This document shows, one piece after another, positions 51,391-59,210 of a stretch of DNA of 64,000 nt. Each line of letters starts with the position of its first letter. Position 1 is the stretch's first letter. Under the pieces are notes generated by a model. The model made no database searches, had not been told where the DNA came from, and saw only the letters and a program-made list of their open reading frames with translations. The position numbers and the translations under genes are program-made. The stretch is from Hyphomicrobiales bacterium (GTDB lineage: Bacteria > Pseudomonadota > Alphaproteobacteria > Rhizobiales > Beijerinckiaceae), in the NCBI GenBank assembly GCA_930633525.1, contig CAKNFP010000001.1:1156001-1220000 (forward strand), read 5' to 3'.

Positions 51391-52848
51391 TTAGGTCGGG
51401 TGTCCCATCGTCAGGCGCAATGGTTCTGTCGCGAGCGGTTCGGCATGGCCCACCACGCGGCAGATCTCCGGATGGTCGGCGCGCACGAGGCGCTCGAGCA
51501 CGTCCACCTGTTCATGCACCTCGGCGACATTGAGTTCGCCGTCGGCGCGACAATGATAGTTCACCACGAGGCCGGCAGGCGTTTCGCGCACCCGCACGCT
51601 ATGGACCTCGCGAATGGCATCTGTCGCTGTCGCCTGTTCAGCCAGCGCCAGTGCGACCCGCGCGACCGTCGCCGCATCCGCCTCTCGGCCATCCAGTTGG
51701 GGAACGAGGGGTTCGATATGGCTCTCCACCTCGACGTCTGGTCCCAACTCGTTGCGGATCGCGATTTCGACGCGGCTTGCGATCTTGTGGGCTTCGCCCA
51801 GCGATAACCGCTGATCGACCTCGAGGTCGAAGCTGACTGACAGGCGGCGGGCGAGACTCTGTACCGTGACATGATGCAGGGGGACCCGCAGGCGTGCCGC
51901 GATCAGCATGACGCGCTCCATCACGGTCTCGTCATCGAGTTGCACCGGGCTGGTCGTCACAGTGAACAGGGAGCCAGGATGCTCCTTGTCTAGAGCGTCA
52001 CGCACGCGATCCTTCAAGATCTGCACGCCTTCCAGCGGCAGGGTCCGTGACACCCGGACCCCCACCTCGCCGATGACGTGGCCGCCGGCCGGGCGAACGC
52101 GGACGTGATCGACACCGACCACGCCGGGCAGGGCCTCCACCTCGGCCGCGATGCTGTCGCCGAGGCCTTTCGGCGCGGTGTCGAGCAGGGTGTTGATGGT
52201 GCGCCGCGCAAGCCGGAAGGCGGCGATCGCGATGAAGACCGAAACGCCGATCGCAATGACCGGATCTGCCTGGGAAAAACCGAGCTGGGCCGCGCCGATG
52301 GCGATCAGCACGAAGATCGAATTGATGAGATCCGAGGAAAAGTGCAGGGCGTCCGCGGCCAGCGCCTCGCTGTTGGTCTCCGCCGCAACCTTTCTCAAGG
52401 TCCACCAGCGCCAGCCATCCACAATTATCGAGCCGACAAGCACGGCGACGGCGATCCATGAGAACAGGATCTCGGTCTGCCCGCTCATGAGCCGCCGAAT
52501 TCCTTCATAAGCAACGGCGCCGGAAAGAAGGAACAGAAAGGCAGTTTCGATGAGCGCCGACAGGGATTCGAACTTGCCGTGGCCGTAATGATGCTCGTCG
52601 TCGGCCGGCTTGTGCGCGGCGCGGATGGCGAGCCATGTCATCGTCGTCGCGGCGATATCGAGGAGGCTGTTGGCTGCGTCCGAAATCAGCGCCAGCGATC
52701 CGGTGGTGAAACCGGCAAAGCCCTTGGCTACGGTGAGAAGCGCCGACACGAAAATGGAGACGAGGGCGACGCGTTCCTTGCGCCGCTCGGTGGCGTTGAT
52801 CTGGGCCGCCCTTTCAGCCGATATGGAAGTTGCAGTCGCCTTATTCAT
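51391..52848 (-). CDS. Cation diffusion facilitator metal transporter
   Basis: A 485-residue CDF protein that exports Zn2+ or another divalent metal, driven by protons. Six hydrophobic segments lie within about residues 25-215, with metal-site motifs in TM2 (LISDAANSLLD) and TM5 (ADALHFSSDLINS). A HYGHGKFE loop is typical. The C-terminal half (about 215-485) is unusually long: a zinc-transporter dimerisation domain (LPGVVGVDHVRVRPAGG) followed by a second related stretch (VRVRETPAGLVVNYHCRADGELNVAEVHEQVD, 51516-51611). The ATG at 52848 begins the family-like region. The metal cannot be told from sequence. Confidence 0.92.
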   Translation of the reverse strand: MNKATATSISAERAAQINATERRKERVALVSIFVSALLTVAKGFAGFTTGSLALISDAANSLLDIAATTMTWLAIRAAHKPADDEHHYGHGKFESLSALIETAFLFLLSGAVAYEGIRRLMSGQTEILFSWIAVAVLVGSIIVDGWRWWTLRKVAAETNSEALAADALHFSSDLINSIFVLIAIGAAQLGFSQADPVIAIGVSVFIAIAAFRLARRTINTLLDTAPKGLGDSIAAEVEALPGVVGVDHVRVRPAGGHVIGEVGVRVSRTLPLEGVQILKDRVRDALDKEHPGSLFTVTTSPVQLDDETVMERVMLIAARLRVPLHHVTVQSLARRLSVSFDLEVDQRLSLGEAHKIASRVEIAIRNELGPDVEVESHIEPLVPQLDGREADAATVARVALALAEQATATDAIREVHSVRVRETPAGLVVNYHCRADGELNVAEVHEQVDVLERLVRADHPEICRVVGHAEPLATEPLRLTMGHPT

Positions 52849-52925
52849 GGCACCTATACCGGAGAGGAGTTTGACAGAAGGCCATCGAGGCTGTCCTGTG
52901 TGCAGATTCTTTGGAGGGATGCCAG

Positions 52926-53366
52926 ATGCGCTATGTGCACACAATGGTTCGCGTTGCGAACCTGGATGACGCGCTCGACTTCTATTGCAACAAGTTTGGC
53001 CTGATCGAGACACGCCGGACCGAAAACGAGAAGGGGCGTTTCACCCTGGTCTTCCTGGCGGCCCCGGGTGATAAGTCGGCTGTGGAGAAGAACCGGGCGC
53101 CGGAACTGGAGCTTACCTACAACTGGGATCCGGAAGTCTACACCGGTGGTCGCAATTTCGGTCATCTTGCCTATCGTGTCGACGATATCTATGCGTTCTG
53201 CGACCGGCTGATGAAGGCTGGCGTCACAATCAACCGCCCCCCGCGCGACGGCTATATGGCATTCGTGCGGTCGCCGGAAGGTATTTCGATCGAGATCCTG
53301 CAAGAAGGCGATGCCTTGCCTCCGCAAGAACCTTGGGCGTCGATGCCCAATACCGGCCAATGGTAG
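52926..53366 (+). CDS. gloA: Glyoxalase I (lactoylglutathione lyase)
   Basis: A 146-residue VOC-fold enzyme that converts the methylglyoxal-glutathione adduct to lactoylglutathione. Motifs are [22 protein letters not shown] (metal His5), [28 protein letters not shown] (Glu and His ligands) and [13 protein letters not shown] (final Glu). GGAGGG lies seven bases before this ATG. It is divergent from the CDF transporter gene. The length is normal for GloA, and all expected metal ligands appear present. Confidence 0.94.
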   Translation: MRYVHTMVRVANLDDALDFYCNKFGLIETRRTENEKGRFTLVFLAAPGDKSAVEKNRAPELELTYNWDPEVYTGGRNFGHLAYRVDDIYAFCDRLMKAGVTINRPPRDGYMAFVRSPEGISIEILQEGDALPPQEPWASMPNTGQW

Positions 53367-53495
53367 AAGGCTGCCGGGTTGGGGGGAGTGGCCCGCATGG
53401 GCTGACGGGCTCGCTCCAATATTCTGTACCCGGAGCTTGTTTTAAAGTGCATCGAGGCGCCGCGAGATTGCGCATGCTGTGTGGCGGTGACGTGA

Positions 53496-53513
53496 CCGGC
53501 AGGGGGATGCCGG
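53496..53513 (+). other. Small hairpin between gloA and the aldose epimerase gene
   Basis: CCGGCA, a six-base loop and TGCCGG. It lies about 130 bases past the gloA stop and 50 bases before the epimerase start. There is no T-run, so it may be a weak terminator or leader structure. Confidence 0.3.
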
Positions 53514-53563
53514 CTTGAACGGTTTGATCGCGGGGAGCTATTCCATGAAAGGGGTGGGGGCGG

Positions 53564-54610
53564 ATGTCCGTCAGGCAATTTGGTGAGATTGAAGGTACGC
53601 CGGTTTGGGAGGTCACGATTCGCTCTTCCGCAGGCGCGGAAGCGAAGATCCTCAGCTGGGGCGCTGTGGTTCGCGACATGACAGTGCCGCTGCAGACCGG
53701 CGCCAGGCAACGCGTCGTTCTCGGCCTGAACACCATCGACGACTATCTCGCGCATTCACCCCATATGGGCGCGATTGCCGGGCGTTGCGCCAACCGTATC
53801 AGCAATGGCCGCTTCAAGATCGGTGACGCGACCTACGAGCTTGAGCGCAATTTCCGCGACAAACACACGCTCCACAGCGGCAAGAGTTTCGGCAAGTCGC
53901 TGTGGCAGCTGGCCCATCGCGACCGCTCCAGCGTGACCCTGACCTATGTTTCACCGAACGGTGACAGCGGCTTTCCGGGCACGGTAACGACGACCTGCAC
54001 CTATCGTCTCGTGGAGCCCGCCACGCTCAGGGTGGAACTCACGGCGACCACCGACGCGCCGACGCCTGTCAATCTCGCCCATCATTCCTATTTCAACCTG
54101 GACGGTTCGCCGTCGATTCTCGATCACCGCCTCACGGTTTCAGCTGATTTCTACACGCCGACCGATGCTGAGCTCATCCCGACTGGCGAAATCCGGTCGG
54201 TCGGCGGCACGCCTTACGATTTTCGGTCCAACCGCAGTATTCGGTTCCCCGATGCCGAGACGGGCGCGCCCTATGCCTATGATGCGAATTTCGTGCTGAG
54301 ACGCGATCGTATCGAATCCGCGGGTTGGCTCGGTCTCTGGCTCACCCATGCCGCCAAGTTCTCGTCGCCGATCACGAAGCTCGCACTCGACGTCTGGACG
54401 ACCGAGCCCGGCGTGCAAGTCTATGACGGCCGCAAGCTGGACGTGCCGGTACCGGGTCTTGATGGCGCCGCTTACAAGGCGAGCGCGGGCTTGTGCCTCG
54501 AGCCTCAGCACTTCCCCGACAGTCCCAACCGCCCGCATTTCCCCTCCATCATCTTGCAACCGGACGATGTCTATCGTCAGATCAGCGAGTATCGATTCCA
54601 AATGGCCTGA
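53564..54610 (+). CDS. galM: Aldose 1-epimerase (mutarotase)
   Basis: A 348-residue galactose mutarotase-like enzyme that interconverts alpha and beta anomers of aldoses. Family features are AKILSWGAVVRDM near the start, GLNTIDDYLAHSPHMGAIAGRCANRISNGRF (positions 53733-53820), LHSGKSFGKSLW (catalytic-region His), VNLAHHSYFNLDG with the second His, and the C-terminal GLCLEPQHFPDSPNRP with the catalytic Glu. It has no signal peptide, so it is cytosolic. It starts a run with a deaminase and a sugar kinase. Confidence 0.94.
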   Translation: MSVRQFGEIEGTPVWEVTIRSSAGAEAKILSWGAVVRDMTVPLQTGARQRVVLGLNTIDDYLAHSPHMGAIAGRCANRISNGRFKIGDATYELERNFRDKHTLHSGKSFGKSLWQLAHRDRSSVTLTYVSPNGDSGFPGTVTTTCTYRLVEPATLRVELTATTDAPTPVNLAHHSYFNLDGSPSILDHRLTVSADFYTPTDAELIPTGEIRSVGGTPYDFRSNRSIRFPDAETGAPYAYDANFVLRRDRIESAGWLGLWLTHAAKFSSPITKLALDVWTTEPGVQVYDGRKLDVPVPGLDGAAYKASAGLCLEPQHFPDSPNRPHFPSIILQPDDVYRQISEYRFQMA

Positions 54611-54639
54611 TCGGCGCGGGACTGCGCGAGGGGATGTCC

Positions 54640-55113
54640 ATGAGCGACGATGAGCACTTTCTGCAATATGCCGCCGCGTTGTCCCGGCAGCCGCTGAGTG
54701 ACGCGGTTGGCGGGCCCTTCGGGGCGATCGTGGTTCGCGATGGACGCATCATCGGCGAGGGGGTCAATGCCGTCACGGCCATCAATGATCCCACCGCACA
54801 TGCGGAGGTCGTCGCCATTCGTGCGGCCTGCACCGCCGAGGGCAACTTCTCCCTGGCTGGCGCAACGGTTTACACCAGCTGTGAACCTTGCCCGATGTGC
54901 CTAGCCGCATGCTATTGGGCGCGCGTGTCCCGGATCGTCTATGCGGCGACGCGGGCCGAGGCCGCAGCCGCCGGCTTCGACGACGCCTTTATCTATGATG
55001 AGATCCCGAAGGAGCCTGAAGCGCGCAGCCTGGCGATGGAACACCGTCCAAACGCAACCGCGACGGATACCCTCGCGGCCTGGCTGGCGAAAGCGGACCG
55101 CATCGCTTATTAG
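54640..55113 (+). CDS. Nucleoside/guanine deaminase
   Basis: A 157-residue CDA-fold deaminase. Zinc and catalytic residues are visible in PTAHAEVVAIRAAC (HAE) and SCEPCPMCLAACYWARVSRIVYAA (PCPMC). The ATRAEAAAAGFDDAFIYDEI stretch and the C-terminal segment resemble bacterial guanine deaminase (GuaD), which makes xanthine; a related nucleoside substrate is possible. AGGGG lies six bases before this ATG; an ATG six bases earlier is the alternative. It follows the epimerase gene by 29 bases. Confidence 0.9.
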   Translation: MSDDEHFLQYAAALSRQPLSDAVGGPFGAIVVRDGRIIGEGVNAVTAINDPTAHAEVVAIRAACTAEGNFSLAGATVYTSCEPCPMCLAACYWARVSRIVYAATRAEAAAAGFDDAFIYDEIPKEPEARSLAMEHRPNATATDTLAAWLAKADRIAY

Positions 55114-55167
55114 AGGCGCGTGTCCCGACAGCGTGAATCGCTCAGGGGCAAGCGTGGGAGGATTGCG

Positions 55168-56109
55168 ATGGCGTCATTGCAGCGCGAAGCACTGGATATT
55201 CTCGCTTTCGGCGAGCCTTTGATGGAATTCGCCGAGACCGAGCGGCAGGGCGAAGCGCTCTACCTGCCGGGTTTCGGTGGCGACACCTCCAATGCAGCTA
55301 TCGCGGCGGCGCGCATGGGTGCGCGCGTCGGCTATTTCACGGCTGTCGGCAGCGATGCCTTCGGCCAGAAGTTCCTCGACCTTTGGGATCGCGAAAACGT
55401 TGATCGTTCTCGCGTCAAGGCGTTGCCGGGGACCCGCACGGGCGTCTACGTCATCAGCTACGGGCCGGACGGGCATCTGTTCAGCTATTATCGCGCGGGA
55501 TCGGCCGCGAGCCTCGTCACACCCGCGGATCTCCCACTCGATCTCATCGCATCCGCGAAGATTCTCCATATCTCGGGCATCAGTCAGGCCATCTCCACGA
55601 CTGCGGCCGATGCCGGCTTCGCTGCGATCCGTCATGCGAAAGCGAACAGCACGACGGTGAGCTATGACACCAATCTGCGCTTGAGCCTGTGGCCGCTCGA
55701 TCGAGCTCGCGCCGTGATCCACGCTGCGGTCGCGCTGTCAGACATTGCGCGTCCCGGCCTGGACGATGCACAGCAACTGACCGGCCTCGATCGCGCCGAG
55801 GACATTTGCGACTTCTATCTCAATCTCGGATGCCGGATCGTGGCGCTCACGCTCGGTAAGGAAGGGGCCATGGTGGCCATACCTGGTGAGCGCCAGGTCA
55901 TCGCATCGAAGACAGTCGATGCGGTCGATGCGAGCGGCGCGGGCGATGCCTTCGGTGGAGCTTTCCTCGCGGAATGGCTGCGTTGCGGCAATCCGTTCGC
56001 TGCCGCTGAGTTCGCCAATGCCGCGGCTGCCCTGTCGACGCTCGGCAAGGGCGCGGTTGCGCCCTTGCCCAATCGCGGCGACGTCGAAGCATTCTTGAAA
56101 GAAAAATAG
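55168..56109 (+). CDS. PfkB-family sugar kinase, KdgK-like
   Basis: A 313-residue ribokinase-fold kinase. Features are an N-terminal LDILAFGEPLMEF, GGDTSNAAIAAARMGARVGYFTAVGSDAFG (PfkB signature 1), and the active-site VDAVDASGAGDAFGGAFLAEWL with the catalytic Asp in GAGD. The substrate loop resembles 2-keto-3-deoxygluconate kinase (KdgK), but a fructokinase or another sugar kinase cannot be excluded. GGGAGG precedes the ATG. It may be co-transcribed with the deaminase gene (54-base gap). Confidence 0.88.
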   Translation: MASLQREALDILAFGEPLMEFAETERQGEALYLPGFGGDTSNAAIAAARMGARVGYFTAVGSDAFGQKFLDLWDRENVDRSRVKALPGTRTGVYVISYGPDGHLFSYYRAGSAASLVTPADLPLDLIASAKILHISGISQAISTTAADAGFAAIRHAKANSTTVSYDTNLRLSLWPLDRARAVIHAAVALSDIARPGLDDAQQLTGLDRAEDICDFYLNLGCRIVALTLGKEGAMVAIPGERQVIASKTVDAVDASGAGDAFGGAFLAEWLRCGNPFAAAEFANAAAALSTLGKGAVAPLPNRGDVEAFLKEK

Positions 56110-56265
56110 GCTTTTCTAGAGCGGCGTCCCGATGCGTTCCTGGCGAATTGCCTCCACGAGGGGTGGACCGGCGAAGGTCGCGCGGCACTAAGTTTGCACA
56201 GCGTATCTCTGACACGATCATTTGTCCCGATTTGGAACAGTGCGCTATCGGGAAAAGGAGATGCC

Positions 56266-57774
56266 ATGTCGGTCTCGTTGCAGCTTTTGAACCGGAGCCC
56301 GGATCGCGCCGACGAAACCGTTGCGGCATCAGCAGGGGGGGGCGCGGACCGTGCACCGCTGGTGCTCGACCTCGACGGCACGCTCTTGCGCACGGATCTG
56401 CTCTATGAGTCCCTGGTTGCCTATCTCAGACACAACCCGTTCGGCTTTTGGCGGGTCTTTGGCTGGGTCGCCAAGGGCAAGGCCAATCTGAAACGCGAGC
56501 TGGCAAAAGCGGCCCCGCTCGACCTCGAAAGCCTGCCGGTGAATGAAGAGGTCGCGGCCTATGCTGCCGAGGCCCGTGAGGCCGGCCGTGATGTCTATCT
56601 CGCGACCGCGGCCGACGGCGACCTCGCCCATCGGATCGCTGCCCGGTTTCCTTTCCTGACGGGCGTCATCGCCAGCGATGGGGTCACGAATCTCAAAGGG
56701 GTGCATAAGGCTGAAGAGCTCGCTACCCAGTTTCCCAACGGTTTCTCTTATGCCGGGGATTGCCGCGCCGATCTTGCGGTTTGGCGCAAGAGCAGTGAGA
56801 TCGTGCTGGTTGGCGTGTCGCCCGGTGTCGAGAGAGCAGCGCGTACCATCGCCGAGCCCGTCGCCGTCTTTCCGCCGCCGCCGACGGGTTTCAGGCTCTA
56901 TGCGAAGGCGCTCCGCCTTCATCAATGGGCGAAGAACCTTCTCATTTTCGTGCCCCTCATCCTGGGCGGCAAGACATTCGATCTCGGCGCGTGGACCACG
57001 ACGGCAGCCGGGTTCCTGGCGCTTGGGCTCCTGGCGTCGGCCACTTATCTCCTGAACGACTTGACCGATCTGCCCGATGACCGCCGGCACTGGTCGAAGC
57101 GTGAGCGGCCACTTGCCAAGGGCAGCCTGCCTATCCGCACCGCCTTGATCCTCGCGCCGCTCGGGCTCATCGCGAGCCTCAGTATCGGCGCGGCCCTTGG
57201 GCCCTCGGCAGTTGTGATGCTGGGTCTCTACCTCGCGCTAACGCTGGCCTACTCGTTGCGTTTGAAGCGAGAGCCGATTGTCGACGGCTTCGTGCTTGCC
57301 TGCCTGTTCACGTTGCGGCTTGGCTTCGGCATCGTGCTCGCGCAGGTGGTGACTTCGCCGTGGCTGCTGACCTTCTCGATGTTCCTCTTCCTTTCGCTCT
57401 CCTTCGCTAAAAGACATACGGAAGTGGAACGGATGGTCCAGCATGGCCTCAAGAAGACGGCCGGCCGTGGCTACCGGGCCGGTGATGGACCGCTTCTGCT
57501 GGCGGTGGGGGCGTCGGCGGGCGTCGGCTCCGTGCTCGTCATGGTGCTCTACCTGATCCAGGAGGCATTCCCCGCGGGCTACTACACCAAGCCGGCCTTC
57601 CTCTGGGCGTTCCCCGCGGTTCTCTTCCTCTGGGTCGGGCGCGTCTGGCTGCTGTGCCAGCGCGGTGAACTCAAGGATGATCCCGTAGCCTTCGCCCTCA
57701 AGGACCGCACGAGCATCGCGCTCGGCGGCGTCATGACCGTGGCCTTCCTGGCCGCGCATCTCGGGATGTTCTGA
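56266..57774 (+). CDS. HAD phosphatase-UbiA prenyltransferase fusion
   Basis: A 502-residue fusion. Residues about 30-205 form a HAD-like phosphatase (LVLDLDGTLLRTDLL with the DxDGT nucleophile; YAGDCRADLAVW with the distal acidic motif). Residues about 215-500 are a UbiA prenyltransferase with eight or nine membrane segments and the Asp-rich motif NDLTDLPDDRRHWSKRERPLAKG. The second Asp motif lies near DGFVLACLFTLRL. Proteins of this type resemble decaprenyl-phosphate phosphoribosyl synthase and would make a polyprenyl-linked pentose; the phosphatase would then dephosphorylate it. It overlaps no gene and is followed by gtrA after 3 bases. Confidence 0.88.
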   Translation: MSVSLQLLNRSPDRADETVAASAGGGADRAPLVLDLDGTLLRTDLLYESLVAYLRHNPFGFWRVFGWVAKGKANLKRELAKAAPLDLESLPVNEEVAAYAAEAREAGRDVYLATAADGDLAHRIAARFPFLTGVIASDGVTNLKGVHKAEELATQFPNGFSYAGDCRADLAVWRKSSEIVLVGVSPGVERAARTIAEPVAVFPPPPTGFRLYAKALRLHQWAKNLLIFVPLILGGKTFDLGAWTTTAAGFLALGLLASATYLLNDLTDLPDDRRHWSKRERPLAKGSLPIRTALILAPLGLIASLSIGAALGPSAVVMLGLYLALTLAYSLRLKREPIVDGFVLACLFTLRLGFGIVLAQVVTSPWLLTFSMFLFLSLSFAKRHTEVERMVQHGLKKTAGRGYRAGDGPLLLAVGASAGVGSVLVMVLYLIQEAFPAGYYTKPAFLWAFPAVLFLWVGRVWLLCQRGELKDDPVAFALKDRTSIALGGVMTVAFLAAHLGMF

Positions 57775-57777
57775 CAG

Positions 57778-58239
57778 ATGCCGGCTCTGGATGCAGCGCC
57801 CACGTTGGCGTCGGACACGATAAGCGGTGAGGCAGAGCGCGGGGAGGAGTTGCGGCGTCTCCTGCGTTTCCTCGTGCTTGGCCTTGCGGCTGCCGCGGTC
57901 AACTGGCTTGTGCGCTTCCCGCTGTCCTGGTTCATGCCTTTCGGCGCCGCTGTGGCCCTTGCCCAGATCATCGGCATGACGGCCGGCTTCACGCTCTACC
58001 GCGCCTATGTTTTCCCGGCGACGGATCTGCCGCTCAGCCGGCAGATCATGCGTTTTGTCGGTGTCAATTGCGTCAGCGGGGTTCAGGTCTGGCTGATGAC
58101 CATGGGCCTTGCTGAATTGCTTCCCTGGCTCGGCTTCGGCTGGCAGCATGAGGCGATCGCGCATGGCGTATCGATCGGCGTAGGCGCCGCGACCAGCTAT
58201 GTCGGACACAAGTTCCTGACCTTCAGGCAGGGACGCTGA
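57778..58239 (+). CDS. GtrA-family membrane protein
   Basis: A 153-residue protein with four predicted membrane segments (about 28-46, 55-75, 87-107 and 120-145). GtrA proteins are thought to flip polyprenyl-linked sugars across the inner membrane. Conserved stretches are LRFLVLGLAAAAVNWLVRF, TAGFTLYRAYVF and the C-terminal ATSYVGHKFLTFRQGR. It is the second gene of an operon with the HAD-UbiA fusion, whose product would supply the lipid-linked sugar. There is no clear terminator after it. Confidence 0.9.
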   Translation: MPALDAAPTLASDTISGEAERGEELRRLLRFLVLGLAAAAVNWLVRFPLSWFMPFGAAVALAQIIGMTAGFTLYRAYVFPATDLPLSRQIMRFVGVNCVSGVQVWLMTMGLAELLPWLGFGWQHEAIAHGVSIGVGAATSYVGHKFLTFRQGR

Positions 58240-58332
58240 AGGCGGCGCCCGGCGCTGGAGTGACCTTCTGCTGGATCTGTCCGAGGGAGGGCGCTGGCGG
58301 CAGCCGCACTTTCGCGATGATATTCAATTGCT

Positions 58333-59016
58333 TCAATCAAAAATATAAAAGGCGATAGGCGTTTCGACGATTGCGTCCGCAATCCCATTAATCATCTTCC
58401 GTTTTTTTGCTTCCTCAGGGAGAAGAGACTTTCTCGTATTCTCGCTGTGGAGGATGGAGGACATCTCATTGTCGCTGAAGTTCGTGCATTCCCGATAAAT
58501 ATCAGAAAAGAATTTTCTTGCAGTTTGGAGGTTCTGCTCCATCAGGACCAAATGGTCGGGCTGATAAGAAGCGGCTCTCACGTCGGTGCTGGGGGGATGG
58601 ATCACAAATATCGCCCCGTCCAATGATTCCCGTTCGCTAGATCCACAGAACAGCATCGTGGCAGAAGATATGACGGTCGCGATGTTCACGGTCGTGATCG
58701 GAATGTTGGAACTTTTGATTGCCCAATATCCCGCATAGCCGCTACTCACTTCGCCGCCGCCGCTGTTGATGTAGAGATAAATTTTCTTCAGGGCTTTATG
58801 ATTGACGTTCAAATCGTCGATTGCCGCAACCAGTTCATTGATCTTCTGCTGAGACACGGCTCCAGAGAAATATATCTTTGCCGTTTCCGCCTCCGCCAAG
58901 GCTTTCTGGTCGGATGCTTTCATTTCACTCGTGTTGGCCTGCGCTCCGAATGCAATAGCAAGTATGTATACGGCGGACAGAAATATAACGCGCGCCAACC
59001 CCGAATTTTCAATCAT
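58333..59016 (-). CDS. Secreted ClpP/crotonase-fold protease-like protein
   Basis: A 227-residue protein with a signal peptide (about 8-27, LARVIFLSAVYILAIAFG, cleavage near AQA). The mature part has a ClpP/SDH-fold core: YLYINSGGGEVSSGYAGYWAI (oxyanion-loop region, near 81-101), TVNIATVISSATMLFCGS (candidate nucleophile Ser117 or Ser118), and AIFVIHPPS with candidate His140. Classic ClpP is cytosolic and works with an ATPase; an exported form without a chaperone is unusual. It is much more AT-rich than its neighbours, a sign of transfer. GGTAGAG before this ATG supports the start. The function is unknown. Confidence 0.78.
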   Translation of the reverse strand: MIENSGLARVIFLSAVYILAIAFGAQANTSEMKASDQKALAEAETAKIYFSGAVSQQKINELVAAIDDLNVNHKALKKIYLYINSGGGEVSSGYAGYWAIKSSNIPITTVNIATVISSATMLFCGSSERESLDGAIFVIHPPSTDVRAASYQPDHLVLMEQNLQTARKFFSDIYRECTNFSDNEMSSILHSENTRKSLLPEEAKKRKMINGIADAIVETPIAFYIFD

Positions 59017-59051
59017 AGTCTCTACCTTATAATGCAATAAAATTAATCAAT

Positions 59052-59069
59052 GACATGGATATCAATGTC
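59052..59069. promoter_or_regulatory. Operator-like palindrome upstream of the ClpP-like gene
   Basis: GACAT-g-GATATC-a-ATGTC, an 18-base dyad with one mismatched pair, 36-53 bases before the ClpP-like start. This is a typical position for a repressor site. I cannot name the regulator. Confidence 0.4.
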
Positions 59070-59093
59070 TATTTTTGTAAATAGCAATTCATT

Positions 59094-59112
59094 AATATTC
59101 TATATGAATATT
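59094..59112. promoter_or_regulatory. Second AT-rich inverted repeat upstream of the ClpP-like gene
   Basis: AATATTC-tatat-GAATATT is a perfect 7-5-7 inverted repeat in the AT-rich spacer 59017-59210. It could be a regulator site or part of the promoter of the ClpP-like gene. No T-run or gene lies in it. Confidence 0.4.
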
Positions 59113-59163
59113 CTTTGTATATTATTGTTGGGCTTTTGTTTGCGGTTTTACGTGTCTGATAAC

Positions 59164-59185
59164 GAAAAGGGCGCTGCTGCGCCCT
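59164..59185 (-). terminator. Intrinsic terminator of the GT-C-like gene
   Basis: AGGGCGC and GCGCCCT pair over seven bases with a four-base loop (59168-59185). On the minus strand the stem is followed by TTTTCGTT. It lies 25 bases past the stop at 59211, a good rho-independent terminator. Confidence 0.65.
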
Positions 59186-59210
59186 GTGGATTTTATGTAT
59201 AGACTGAATA

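Noticed and set aside
58240..58332. A possible terminator after gtrA
   Set aside because: The GC-rich patches there do not pair into a stable stem followed by T residues.
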